Translations under genes and position numbers: made by a program | DNA from: Acidobacteriota bacterium | GTDB lineage: Bacteria; Acidobacteriota; Polarisedimenticolia; J045 | NCBI GenBank assembly: GCA_030949985.1 | Contig: JAUZRX010000051.1 | Location: forward strand, 105,074-169,073 | Reading direction: 5' to 3' | DNA: 64,000 nucleotides | Notes under the pieces: generated by a model | The model's input: only the letters and a program-made list of their open reading frames with translations | What the model was told of the DNA's origin: nothing | The model's database searches: none | Shown: piece by piece, positions 9,721-17,517 of the stretch | Numbering within the stretch: position 1 is the stretch's first letter | How the letters are laid out: each line of letters begins with the position of its first letter

Positions 9721-10548
9721 ATGAGCGAGGCGGCGAGAGCGCCGGGCGGGGTGAGCCACGAACATCCCCGGAACCTGGCCCACCACTTCGATGACCCCGC
9801 GCAGCAGGTCGAGGCCGGCAAGCTGGGGATGTGGCTGTTCCTGGCCCAGGAAGTGCTCTTCTTCGGGGGGCTCTTCGCGGCCTACGCGTATTTTCGGGCT
9901 CACGATCCGGAGATGTTCCACTACGCCCACAAGATGCTGAACTGGAAACTGGGCGCCTTCAATACCCTGGTTCTGATCTGCTCGAGCTTGACGATGGCCT
10001 GGGGTGTGCGGCTGGCCCAGCTCGGCAAGCGGCGGGGGCTGGTCTGGATGCTGATCCTGACCCTCGTCTTCGCCACGGTCTTCCTCGGCGTCAAGTACGT
10101 GGAGTACAAGGAAAAGTTCGAGCATCAGCTGCTGTGGGGGCGCAGCTACAACCCCGACCCCCACGTGCTCGAGGAGCATGGCATTCCCGAGGAGGTGGCC
10201 GTCGCCTCGCTGCCTTCGGGGCCGGCGGCGGATGCTCCTGTCGCGCCCGCTTCGGATGCGGCCCCGGTCGCCGGGGACGCCGGCGCCGGGCAGCCGGAGC
10301 CGGTGGAGGTGATACCCCGGCCTCCCCAGAACCTGCACATCTTCTTCGGCATCTACTTCGCGTTGACGGGGCTGCACGGCCTGCACGTGTTGATCGGCAT
10401 GGGCGTCATCGGCTGGGTCCTGATGCGTGCTGCGCGCGGCGACTTCGGTCCCGATTACTTCACGCCGGTGGACATGGTGGGGCTCTACTGGCACCTGGTG
10501 GACCTGATCTGGATCTTCCTCTTCCCGCTGCTTTACCTGATCAGCTAG
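9721..10548 (+). CDS. coxC: Cytochrome c oxidase subunit III
   Basis: Membrane subunit of 275 residues. GKLGMWLFLAQEVLFFGGLFAAY at its start and LHVLIGMGVIGWVLM and GLYWHLVDLIWIFLFPLLYL at its end are subunit III signatures. Between helices, at about residues 155-200, lies a low-complexity Ala/Pro/Asp-rich insert that ordinary subunits lack. The start ATG is four bases after the coxA stop. The subunit stabilises subunit I and proton uptake and does not carry metal. Confidence 0.93.
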   Translation: MSEAARAPGGVSHEHPRNLAHHFDDPAQQVEAGKLGMWLFLAQEVLFFGGLFAAYAYFRAHDPEMFHYAHKMLNWKLGAFNTLVLICSSLTMAWGVRLAQLGKRRGLVWMLILTLVFATVFLGVKYVEYKEKFEHQLLWGRSYNPDPHVLEEHGIPEEVAVASLPSGPAADAPVAPASDAAPVAGDAGAGQPEPVEVIPRPPQNLHIFFGIYFALTGLHGLHVLIGMGVIGWVLMRAARGDFGPDYFTPVDMVGLYWHLVDLIWIFLFPLLYLIS

Positions 10549-10560
10549 ACGAGGCCGACG

Positions 10561-10899
10561 ATGTCCAAACACGATAGTTCCAGCCCCCACGTGGTGCCCG
10601 TGAGACTGCTTCTGGCGGTCTGGGGCGCGCTCGTCGCGCTGACGGTCGTCACGGTGGGCGTGGCGCAGTTCGATTTCGGCGAATTGAACATCGTCATCGC
10701 CATGGCGATCGCGGCGGTCAAGGGATCGCTGGTGGTGCTCTACTTCATGCACATGCGATGGGAACGGCCGTTCAACGCGGTGGTCTTCATCGCCTCGCTG
10801 TTCTTTCTCGCGTTGCTGATCGGCATCACCCTTCTCGACAGCACGGCCTACCAGCCGGAATTGATTCCCCGCTACGCCCCGGCGATGCATTCCCAGTGA
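10561..10899 (+). CDS. Cytochrome c oxidase subunit IV family protein
   Basis: Short membrane protein of 112 residues with three hydrophobic helices (about residues 15-33, 43-63 and 76-95) and the characteristic VKGSLVVLYFMHMRWERP stretch of the prokaryotic subunit IV (CoxD/CyoD-like) family. It lies twelve bases after coxC, and its stop overlaps the GTG of the next gene. It is a structural or assembly subunit without cofactors. Confidence 0.88.
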   Translation: MSKHDSSSPHVVPVRLLLAVWGALVALTVVTVGVAQFDFGELNIVIAMAIAAVKGSLVVLYFMHMRWERPFNAVVFIASLFFLALLIGITLLDSTAYQPELIPRYAPAMHSQ

Positions 10900-11501
10900 G
10901 ATCGCGCCCCAGGTCCGCCCGGCTCGAGAGGTGGATCACGGGGCCCGCACTGGCCGCTACCGCCAGGGGCCGGCTGGGCCTGGCCCTGTTTCTGCTGTCC
11001 GGGAGCATGCTTTTCGGCGCGGTCATGGTGGCCTACGTCTCGATCCGGCTGGGCGCCGGTACGTGGCCGCCCGCTCTCGCTCCACCGATCCCCCGCAGCA
11101 CCTGGCTGAGCACAGCGCTGGCCGTCGGGGCGAGCGTGCTCATGGCGCGCGCTCTCCGCGCGGCGAGAGCGGGAGACCGGGTTCGGCTGGCCGGCCGGCT
11201 TCGCGGCGCCCTGGCGCTGGCCGTGGCTTTTCTCGGCAGCCAGGCTGCGGTGTGGGTCCAGCTCCAGGCGACGGGGGGCGGGGTCCGGTCGAGTCTCTAC
11301 GGTTTTACCTTCCATGTCTTCAGTGCGCTCCACGCCGTCCACGTCGTCGGCGGTGCCGTTCCGCTGGTTTTCGTCCTGTGGAGAGCCGGGCGGGGCGCCT
11401 ACGATGCGCACCATTGCGGGGCCGTGGAATACCTCGCCGCCTACTGGCACTTTCTCACGGCCGTGTGGCTGCTGCTCTTCGTCCTGATGGTGCTCTGGTA
11501 G
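10896..11501 (+). CDS. Second subunit III-like oxidase protein
   Basis: Membrane protein of 201 residues starting at the GTG (10896) that overlaps the preceding stop. Five helices are visible. GRLGLALFLLSGSMLFGAVMVAY near the N-terminus and FHVFSALHAVHVVGGAVPL and YLAAYWHFLTAVWLLLFVLMVLW later match the subunit III fold. A shorter, divergent subunit III next to coxC is common in caa3 clusters that follow alternative complex III. Its last 47 bases overlap, tail to tail, the DUF3179 gene on the other strand. Confidence 0.82.
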   Translation: MRSRPRSARLERWITGPALAATARGRLGLALFLLSGSMLFGAVMVAYVSIRLGAGTWPPALAPPIPRSTWLSTALAVGASVLMARALRAARAGDRVRLAGRLRGALALAVAFLGSQAAVWVQLQATGGGVRSSLYGFTFHVFSALHAVHVVGGAVPLVFVLWRAGRGAYDAHHCGAVEYLAAYWHFLTAVWLLLFVLMVLW

Positions 11502-12549
11502 CCCTGCCGGCCGCCTCCGGTGCGGAGTGGAAGGCATACCAGGCGAAGTAGAAGGCGTGGACGACACCGATGCCTGATTCCGGGGCGAGATCCTCGACAA
11601 GGACGGTGGGTGGCTCCGGGTTCCAGCGGGCACGAACGGTCCGCCCGCGGAAGGGGAGCCGCAAGACGCCGTCGGCCGCCGCCATGGTTGCCAGTTCCCC
11701 GTGGGTCCAGACCCGCGTCTGTTCGTCGCTGACCAGCGCAACCACGCCCTCCTTGCGTCGTCGATGGGGTTCGGGCAGCGGACGAACCGGGAAACGCAGC
11801 CGCTCGTCGCCGAAGTACGGGGCGTAGGGATCGCGCTTGTAAAGGCGCACCAGGTTGGGGTCGGGTTCGAGGACGGTGGTGTCGGGGTGGGCCCGTCGCC
11901 AATCGCCCCAGCGCGCCAGGCTGGCGGGCAGCACCTTCAGACGGCGGCCCGCCCGGGGGCCGCTGACGGCACGAAACAGGAGCTGGCTCCAGAGACTCCG
12001 GCGACCGCGTTCCGGCTGGACGTCGTAGGCCAGCAGGTTGGAGTTGTAGAGCAGGCCGCTGAAGGCCAGGTCGATCACGTCGCCGTCCACCCGCCGGTCG
12101 AAGACCACCGCGGCGTCACAGAGGGGGTTGTAGGTCACAGCCACGGGAATTCCGCCCAGGGTGTCATTGGCGATTTCGTGCCAGTTGAGCACGCGCAGGG
12201 GATAGGCCCGGGCTTGGCCGCCCCAGGCCAGGCCGATCACCCTGTCGGAGCCGACCAGGTACTTGCCCCGGTGCTCGGTGTTCCACCGGTCCGCCAGGGA
12301 GGCGCTGAAGTGGGGCGGGGCGTGGAGGGCCAGCAGGCCGTCGGGGGGTTGTCCCGAGGCGGCCAGCAAGGTGCGATCGAGTTGAAAGCCGGCGAGGTCG
12401 AAGCCGTGGGCGGCGACGTCCAGGCCCTCGCCCGCCTGCGTGTGCCTGGGGTGGAGCAGGCGCGGCCCGCCGAGCCAGGCCGCGGTGGCCAGGGCCGCGG
12501 CCAGCAAGCCGAACACCGGCCAGAGAGCGGAACGGTAGCCGAGGCTCAT
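11455..12549 (-). CDS. DUF3179 domain membrane-anchored protein
   Basis: Protein of 364 residues starting at the ATG (12549) four bases after heme O synthase; the longer open frame upstream is not protein-like. An N-terminal hydrophobic anchor (about residues 8-28) precedes a DUF3179 domain recognised by the series VIGLAWGGQARAYPL, NWHEIANDTLGG, VTYNPLCDAAVVF and FSGLLYNSNLLAYD. The function of DUF3179 is unknown. The family's usual conserved Cys is present in NPLCD. The C-terminal tail after FYFAWYAFH is low-complexity and overlaps the convergent oxidase gene. The position next to ctaB suggests a link to oxidase biogenesis, but this is only context. Confidence 0.85.
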   Translation of the reverse strand: MSLGYRSALWPVFGLLAAALATAAWLGGPRLLHPRHTQAGEGLDVAAHGFDLAGFQLDRTLLAASGQPPDGLLALHAPPHFSASLADRWNTEHRGKYLVGSDRVIGLAWGGQARAYPLRVLNWHEIANDTLGGIPVAVTYNPLCDAAVVFDRRVDGDVIDLAFSGLLYNSNLLAYDVQPERGRRSLWSQLLFRAVSGPRAGRRLKVLPASLARWGDWRRAHPDTTVLEPDPNLVRLYKRDPYAPYFGDERLRFPVRPLPEPHRRRKEGVVALVSDEQTRVWTHGELATMAAADGVLRLPFRGRTVRARWNPEPPTVLVEDLAPESGIGVVHAFYFAWYAFHSAPEAAGRATRAPSGRRAAATRP

Positions 12550-12553
12550 CGTC

Positions 12554-13513
12554 TCAGCGGAAGAACAGGGTGGCGGCGCTGCGGGTGGCCGGCGGGGCAT
12601 CGGCCCGCGGGGACGCCGGATGGGCGTCGATGACCATCAGCCCCAGCAGCAGCGGCAGGTAGGCCAGGGAAGCCCAGAACACGTGGCGCGCGGCGCGGTC
12701 GGTGCGGCGGCGGAGCAGGCGCACGGTCCGTTCAATCATCAGGCCGCCGAGCACGACGGCGCCGATGGCGTAGACCCAGCCCGCCATGCCCGCCGCGGTG
12801 GCCGCCAGGCCGACGGGCACCAGGGCCAGCGAGTAGAGCAGGGCCATCCAGCAGGTGACCGCGCCGCTGGGGTCGCTGATCGGAAGCATACGGTAGCCGC
12901 CCCGAACGTAGTCTTCGCGATACAGCCAGGCCAGGGCGAGGAAGTGGGGGATTTGCCAGACGAAGAGGGTCGCGGCCAGAACCCACGCTCCCGCATCGAG
13001 GCTGCCCCGGGCGGCGGCCCAGCCCATCATGGGCGGCACCGCGCCGCAGACGGCGCCGACCAGGGTGTTGAGGGAACTCCGCGGTTTGAGAGGGGTGTAG
13101 ACCAGGGCGTAGAGCAGGATCACCGCCAGGGCCAGCACGGCCGTCAGCAGGTTGCAGGCCAGGGCGAGCAGCAGCGTGCCCAGAACGCTCTCGCCCAGGG
13201 CCGCGGCCACGGCGTGACGGCGGGTGATCCGGCCGGTGGGCAGCGGACGGGTACGGGTGCGGTGCATGCGGGCGTCGCGCTCGACTTCCAGCCACTGGTT
13301 GAGGGTGTTGGCGCCGGCCGCGGCCAGCAGAGTGCCCAGGGCCAGGGCCAGGGCCGTCAGCCAGGAAAAGCCCTCCCGGACGCCGAGGGCGTAGCCGACG
13401 ATGGCCGTGAGAACCACCAGCGAGCCGAGGCGCAGCTTGCCCAGCTCGGCGTAGACGGCCAGCCAGCTCGTGGTGCGTTTCGGTGGGAGAGCCTGGGGGG
13501 ATCGTGTCTGCAT
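12554..13513 (-). CDS. ctaB: Heme O synthase (protoheme IX farnesyltransferase)
   Basis: UbiA-superfamily prenyltransferase that adds a farnesyl group to heme B, the first step to heme A for the neighbouring oxidase. It has about nine membrane helices. The first Asp-rich motif is NQWLEVERDARMHRT (about residues 74-88), and the second conserved region is YREDYVRGGYRML. The ATG at 13513 has GAAGGG upstream; an ATG at 13537 would add eight residues. No heme A synthase (CtaA) is in the window. Confidence 0.93.
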   Translation of the reverse strand: MQTRSPQALPPKRTTSWLAVYAELGKLRLGSLVVLTAIVGYALGVREGFSWLTALALALGTLLAAAGANTLNQWLEVERDARMHRTRTRPLPTGRITRRHAVAAALGESVLGTLLLALACNLLTAVLALAVILLYALVYTPLKPRSSLNTLVGAVCGAVPPMMGWAAARGSLDAGAWVLAATLFVWQIPHFLALAWLYREDYVRGGYRMLPISDPSGAVTCWMALLYSLALVPVGLAATAAGMAGWVYAIGAVVLGGLMIERTVRLLRRRTDRAARHVFWASLAYLPLLLGLMVIDAHPASPRADAPPATRSAATLFFR

Positions 13514-13726
13514 GGGACCCTTCGGAAAACGCCGCATTCTAGCAGCTATCGCGGCTTTCCGCGCGGGGAACCCCGAGGCTTATCATTGAGTTAGCGTGAG
13601 CTTCCGCATCGTCACCGGGTCAGGGCGGGTGGTGATGCGTCATCGGGGTTCGGCACGGTCCTTCCGTGGTGTCGCTATCTCGATCGTGGGGGAGGGGATG
13701 CCGCGGGACAAGCGGGGAAGGGGAGG

Positions 13727-14245
13727 ATGCGGTGCCCCCCATCCTGAGTGTCCGCACCGCGGAAGTACGGAGCGTGCTGCGGAGTTTCGCGAGGGGGTTG
13801 CGGCGTGCTCCGACTGCGGGAGCGCTCTGGTTGACGGGGACCCCAGCGAGGAACACAGACCGGAGTTCATTCCCCTCGTGACAGTGGCCCGGGGCCTCGA
13901 CGTGGAGTCAGCCCATCTGTTCAGGGGAGCGCTCGACTGGCGGGGGGGCGCGTGGGCGTCCGTCCGTCAGATCTGCCAAGGACGCGAGAGGCGATCGGCG
14001 GGGAGTGGAACGCCCAGCCGGAGGAGCCGGAAACCGGTCGATGGGAACCGTGTCATCCTCCCTGCCCGCAGTGCGAGAGCCTGGATGTCGACCGGCTCCG
14101 CCTGGCGGTGGAGATCGTCGTGATGGCGATCTTCGCTCTCCTCCTGGCGCCCTGGGGTGGGGCTGTCTTCCTCTGGCCGGGTTCTCGCCTTGTTTGTCGC
14201 GACTGTGGGCGCAGCGGGTGCACGGCACAGGAGGAGTACGACTGA
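13727..14245 (+). pseudogene. Frameshifted zinc-ribbon membrane protein (DUF2007-like)
   Basis: Coding signal runs through three frame segments. An ATG at 13727, with AAGGGGAGG upstream, reads MRCP and then stops. Dropping one C from the run at 13735-13740 joins it to HPECPHRG, EFREGVAACSDCGSALV and a segment ending LDWRG. That frame is lost at the G-run 13942-13948; adding one G would join it to the frame ending at 14245. The last part has CPQCESLD, one membrane helix (14105-14170) and CRDCGRSGC. The product would be a two-zinc-ribbon protein with a DUF2007-like middle. A start at ATG 13698 would avoid the first shift but not the second. The gene is either broken or carries two consensus errors. 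Confidence 0.6.
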
Positions 14246-14293
14246 ATCCGGAGAAGGCCTGTCCTGCTGAAGTCGGGTTTCGAGCTTTTCCGG

Positions 14294-14322
14294 TTGACGG
14301 GAAGGGAGGGAGGGAGTACTTG
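14294..14322 (+). promoter_or_regulatory. Candidate promoter of the trp-aro operon
   Basis: TTGACG (14294-14299, five of six to the -35 consensus), 17 bases, then TACTTG (14317-14322, a weak -10). Transcription would start close to 14330, only a few bases before the leader peptide ATG at 14333, so the leader could be read as a near-leaderless message. The -10 match is poor, so confidence is limited. Confidence 0.35.
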
Positions 14323-14332
14323 TTGGGGCGCG

Positions 14333-14428
14333 ATGACGATTTACCGTGACGCTGCCCGCCGACTGCCCACCACCGGATGGTGGTTCTGGTCCGTCGACTG
14401 TACGGAGGTGACTCCGGCGGGAAGTTGA
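14333..14428 (+). CDS. trpL: trp operon leader peptide
   Basis: Open frame of 31 codons, ATG 14333 to TGA 14426-14428. It contains TTGWWFWS, i.e. three Trp codons within four (14378-14380, 14381-14383, 14387-14389). Three UGG codons this close are very unlikely by chance, and the frame lies directly in front of a terminator hairpin and trpE. The role is to sense charged tRNA-Trp: a ribosome stalled at the Trp codons would let the downstream antiterminator form. It is too short for ordinary gene calling. Confidence 0.85.
   Translation: MTIYRDAARRLPTTGWWFWSVDCTEVTPAGS
14403..14416 (+). promoter_or_regulatory. Antiterminator segment of the trp attenuator
   Basis: CGGAG GTGA CTCCG forms a local 5-bp hairpin (14403-14416). 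GGAGGTG (14404-14410) is also exactly complementary to CACCTCC (14461-14467), the left arm of the terminator, so pairing of the two would prevent the terminator. The segment begins 15 bases after the last Trp codon, as expected for region 2 of a classic attenuator. A further hairpin, CCACCA/TGGTGG (14367-14383), covers the Trp codons themselves. Confidence 0.65.
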
Positions 14429-14458
14429 TCGCGGCTTGCGACGGCGGCACCCACCGAG

Positions 14459-14490
14459 CCCACCTCCACGGAGGTGGGTTTTCGTTTGTT
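14459..14490 (+). terminator. trp attenuator terminator
   Basis: CCCACCTCC (14459-14467) and GGAGGTGGG (14470-14478) form a perfect GC-rich stem, in practice 8 bp with a four-base loop, followed by TTTTCGTTTGTT. This is a Rho-independent terminator located between the leader peptide and trpE, 33 bases before the trpE start. Its left arm can alternatively pair with 14404-14410. Confidence 0.85.
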
Positions 14491-14522
14491 CAGAGTGGGC
14501 CACGGGGCCCGGAGGATGCGGC

Positions 14523-15908
14523 ATGAAGCCACCATTCGACATTGCAGCCGATCTCGACACGCCCGTGTCGGCCTACCTCAAGCTGCAGCCCCTGCAGCCG
14601 CGTTTTCTACTCGAGAGCGTGGAGGGCGGCGAACGCCAGGCCCGCTACTCGTTCATCGGCTTCGGTGGCGGCGAGGACCTGCTGCTCGACGGCGCAGGGC
14701 TGCAGATGGGCGGCAAACGTCAGCCCCGTCCGAACAGCCGCGAAGCCGTTCTCGATGCCCTGCGCGGAGCCCTCGAGCGTGCGCCGCAGCCCCGGGCCGA
14801 GGGCGGGGCCTGCCCCTTTGCCGGCGGGCTGGTGTCGGTGGCTTCCTATGACCTGGTGCGCGACTTCGAAGGTCAGTCCTTGCCGCCTCTGCCGCCGGGC
14901 GCTGGACCCGAGTTGATGGCCACCGCGCCGCGCTCCCTGCTCGTCTTCGACCACCTGACCCGGCGCGCGGCGGTATTCCACGATGGCAGCGAGGCCGAAC
15001 GGCGCTCACTGCGGCGGGAGGTGGAGACGGCGCTGCGCTCGACGACCGTGCGCACCCGGGCCGGCCGTCCTCCTTCGCCGGTTGAGGCCAGCTTCACCCC
15101 CGGTGCCTTCGAAGCCGCCGTACGGCGAGTGCAAGGGGAGATCACTGCGGGAGAGGTCTACCAACTCGTGCTCTCGATCCGCTTTTCCGGGCGCTGTGAC
15201 GTGGACCCTTTCCAGGTCTACCGGGCCCTGCGCCTGTTCAATCCCTCGCCCTACATGTACACCTGCACGTTCGGTGAGCGAACGGTGATCGGCTCGTCCC
15301 CGGAAGCCCTGGTGCGTCTCGATGGCCGTCGAGCCACCTTGTGTCCGATCGCCGGCACGCGGCCCCGAGGCGCGGACGAGGCGGAGGATCGGCGGCTGGA
15401 GGAAGAACTGCTCGCTGACCCCAAGGAGGCTGCCGAGCACGTGATGCTGGTCGATCTGGCCCGCAACGATTTGGGCCGCGTGGCCGTGCCGGGAACGGTG
15501 CGGGTCGATCCCTCGCGTATCATCGAGCGCTACTCTCACGTGATGCACCTGGTCAGCGGCGTGGAGGGTGTGCTGTTGCCCGATGCCGACGCCTTCGACC
15601 TCTTCGCCGCGGCCTTCCCGGCTGGAACGGTCGTCGGAGCGCCCAAGATCCGCGCGATGGAACTGATCGACGAGCTGGAGCCTGTCCCGCGTGGCGTCTA
15701 CGCGGGCACGGTGGGCTACTTCGGCCACCAGGGAAAGATGGACCAGGCCATCGCCATCCGGACTCTGGTTCTCGAGGGCGATACTTATACCTTCCAGGCG
15801 GGCGCCGGAATCGTGGCCGACTCCGTTCCCCGTCGCGAGTACGAAGAGGTGCTGGCCAAGAGCGCAGTGCTGCGGCGAGCGATGGAAGTGGCGGGAGGTG
15901 AGATGTGA
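14523..15908 (+). CDS. trpE: Anthranilate synthase component I
   Basis: Makes anthranilate from chorismate, with TrpG supplying ammonia from glutamine; 461 residues. The ATG at 14523 has GGAGG seven bases upstream; the longer open frame upstream runs through the attenuator. Chorismate-binding signatures are GSSPEALV, PIAGTRPRG, HVMLVDLARNDLGRVA and GAPKIRAMELIDELEP. LLES near residue 28 is the element that binds feedback-inhibiting tryptophan in TrpE proteins, which argues for TrpE over PabB. Its stop overlaps the trpG GTG. Confidence 0.95.
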   Translation: MKPPFDIAADLDTPVSAYLKLQPLQPRFLLESVEGGERQARYSFIGFGGGEDLLLDGAGLQMGGKRQPRPNSREAVLDALRGALERAPQPRAEGGACPFAGGLVSVASYDLVRDFEGQSLPPLPPGAGPELMATAPRSLLVFDHLTRRAAVFHDGSEAERRSLRREVETALRSTTVRTRAGRPPSPVEASFTPGAFEAAVRRVQGEITAGEVYQLVLSIRFSGRCDVDPFQVYRALRLFNPSPYMYTCTFGERTVIGSSPEALVRLDGRRATLCPIAGTRPRGADEAEDRRLEEELLADPKEAAEHVMLVDLARNDLGRVAVPGTVRVDPSRIIERYSHVMHLVSGVEGVLLPDADAFDLFAAAFPAGTVVGAPKIRAMELIDELEPVPRGVYAGTVGYFGHQGKMDQAIAIRTLVLEGDTYTFQAGAGIVADSVPRREYEEVLAKSAVLRRAMEVAGGEM

Positions 15909-16495
15909 GCTGCCGCGTGCTGCTGATCGACAATTACGACTCGTTCACCTTCAATCTGGTCCAGGCTCTGCGCATACTGGGCGCGGAAGTGCTCGTACAG
16001 CGCAACGACGCCATCGACCTGGCGGCCGCCCGGGCCCTCGAGCCGACGCACCTGCTGGTCTCCCCGGGCCCGGGACGTCCCGAGACGGCCGGCATCAGCG
16101 TCGAAGCGATTCGTGCTTTCGCCGGCAAGGTCCCGGTGCTGGGGGTCTGTCTCGGCCACCAGGCCCTGGCGGCCGCCTTCGGGGGAAGTGTCGGCCCGGC
16201 CCGCAGCCTGATGCACGGCAAGCCTTCGGAGGTCTACCACGACGGCCGCACCCTCTACCAGGGTTTGCCCAACCCCTTCACCGCGGGCCGCTATCACTCC
16301 CTGGCGGTGCTCGAAGACGATCTGCCCGGCGAGTTGAGCGTCAGCGCCTACACTTCCGACGGAGAGATCATGGGTCTGCGCCACACCTCGCTGCCTGTCG
16401 AAGGCGTGCAATTCCACCCGGAGAGCGTTCTCACGCCCCGGGGTGAGAGCCTGCTGCGCAACTTCCTCGACCAGGACGCGGAGGAAGAGCTGTGA
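15905..16495 (+). CDS. trpG: Anthranilate synthase component II, glutamine amidotransferase
   Basis: Class I glutamine amidotransferase, 196 residues, that feeds ammonia to TrpE. Catalytic Cys lies in GVCLGHQALA (about residue 80), and the His-Glu pair lies in FHPESVLTPRG (about residue 170). Opening LIDNYDSFTFNLVQ is typical. It starts at GTG 15905 within GTGA, overlapping the trpE stop. In other bacteria such a subunit may also serve PabB; no pabB is seen here. Confidence 0.94.
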   Translation: MSCRVLLIDNYDSFTFNLVQALRILGAEVLVQRNDAIDLAAARALEPTHLLVSPGPGRPETAGISVEAIRAFAGKVPVLGVCLGHQALAAAFGGSVGPARSLMHGKPSEVYHDGRTLYQGLPNPFTAGRYHSLAVLEDDLPGELSVSAYTSDGEIMGLRHTSLPVEGVQFHPESVLTPRGESLLRNFLDQDAEEEL

Positions 16496-17517
16496 CAGAA
16501 CTTCTCGAGCAACTCCTTGGCGGCCGCGATCTGGGCGAGTCCCAGGCCACAGCCCTGATGAAGGCGCTGGCCTCGGGCGAGTTGGAGCCGGCCCTGGCGG
16601 GGGCGCTGCTGGCGGCTTTGCGCCTCAAGGGCGAGTCTGCCGAGGAAGTTCGCGGTTTCTCCCGGGCTCTGCGCGAACTGGCCCGCCGACCCGAGGTGGA
16701 AAGGGGCGAGGGCCTGGTGGACGTGGTGGGCACCGGAGGCGATGGGTCGGGCTCGTTCAACATCTCCACGGGTACGGCCCTGCTGGCCGCCGCCTGCTCG
16801 CTACGGGTGGTCAAGCACGGCAACCGGGCCGTTTCCAGCCGCTCGGGCAGCGCCGACCTGCTCGAAGCCCTCGGTCTGCGCCTGCCCCTCGATGCCGCCG
16901 CTGCCGGTCGCTGCCTGGAGCAGGCGGGCTTCACTTTCCTCTTCGCTCCCTGGTATCACCCGGCGATGAGAAGCGTCGTGCCCATCCGCCGCGCCATGGG
17001 CGTGCGCACGGTGTTCAACATCCTCGGCCCGTTGGTCAATCCTGCCGAGCCCGACTTCGCCCTGGTCGGCGCCTGGTCCCCGGAAGTGGCCCGGCTGATG
17101 GCCCAGTGCCTGGCCGGTGACACGAGCCTGCGCCGGGCCTTCGTCGTCCACGGCGAGCCGGGCTGGGACGAGGCCACGCCCTGCGGAGAGTTCCTGCTGC
17201 TCGACGTGCGTCCCGGCGTGGTCAGCGAGCGCCGCTGCGATCCCCTGGACTGGGGTCTGGCTCGCTGCCGCCCCGAAGATCTGGCGGGTGGGGACAGTCA
17301 GGCCAACGCGGCGGCCCTCGAGCGGGTCTTCGATGGCGAGACCGGTGCCCACCGGGACGCATTGGTGCTCGGTGCGGCTCTCGTCCTCGAGCTGACGGGC
17401 CGGGAGAACGACGGCCGAAGCGCCGTGGCGCGGGCTGCGGAGGCCATCGACTCCGGCGCCGCCCGGCGGGTCCTGGCCCGCTTGCGGGCCTTTGCCGCCG
17501 GGAAGAGCGGGCCATGA
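16492..17517 (+). CDS. trpD: Anthranilate phosphoribosyltransferase
   Basis: Joins anthranilate to PRPP, the second tryptophan step; 341 residues. The PRPP-binding GTGGDGSGSFNIST (about residues 81-94) and KHGNRAVSSRSGSADLLEALG are intact, followed by FLFAPWYHPAM and RTVFNILGPLVNP. It begins with GTG overlapping the trpG stop (GTGA) and ends overlapping trpC (ATGA). It is not fused to trpG. Confidence 0.95.
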   Translation: MTELLEQLLGGRDLGESQATALMKALASGELEPALAGALLAALRLKGESAEEVRGFSRALRELARRPEVERGEGLVDVVGTGGDGSGSFNISTGTALLAAACSLRVVKHGNRAVSSRSGSADLLEALGLRLPLDAAAAGRCLEQAGFTFLFAPWYHPAMRSVVPIRRAMGVRTVFNILGPLVNPAEPDFALVGAWSPEVARLMAQCLAGDTSLRRAFVVHGEPGWDEATPCGEFLLLDVRPGVVSERRCDPLDWGLARCRPEDLAGGDSQANAAALERVFDGETGAHRDALVLGAALVLELTGRENDGRSAVARAAEAIDSGAARRVLARLRAFAAGKSGP

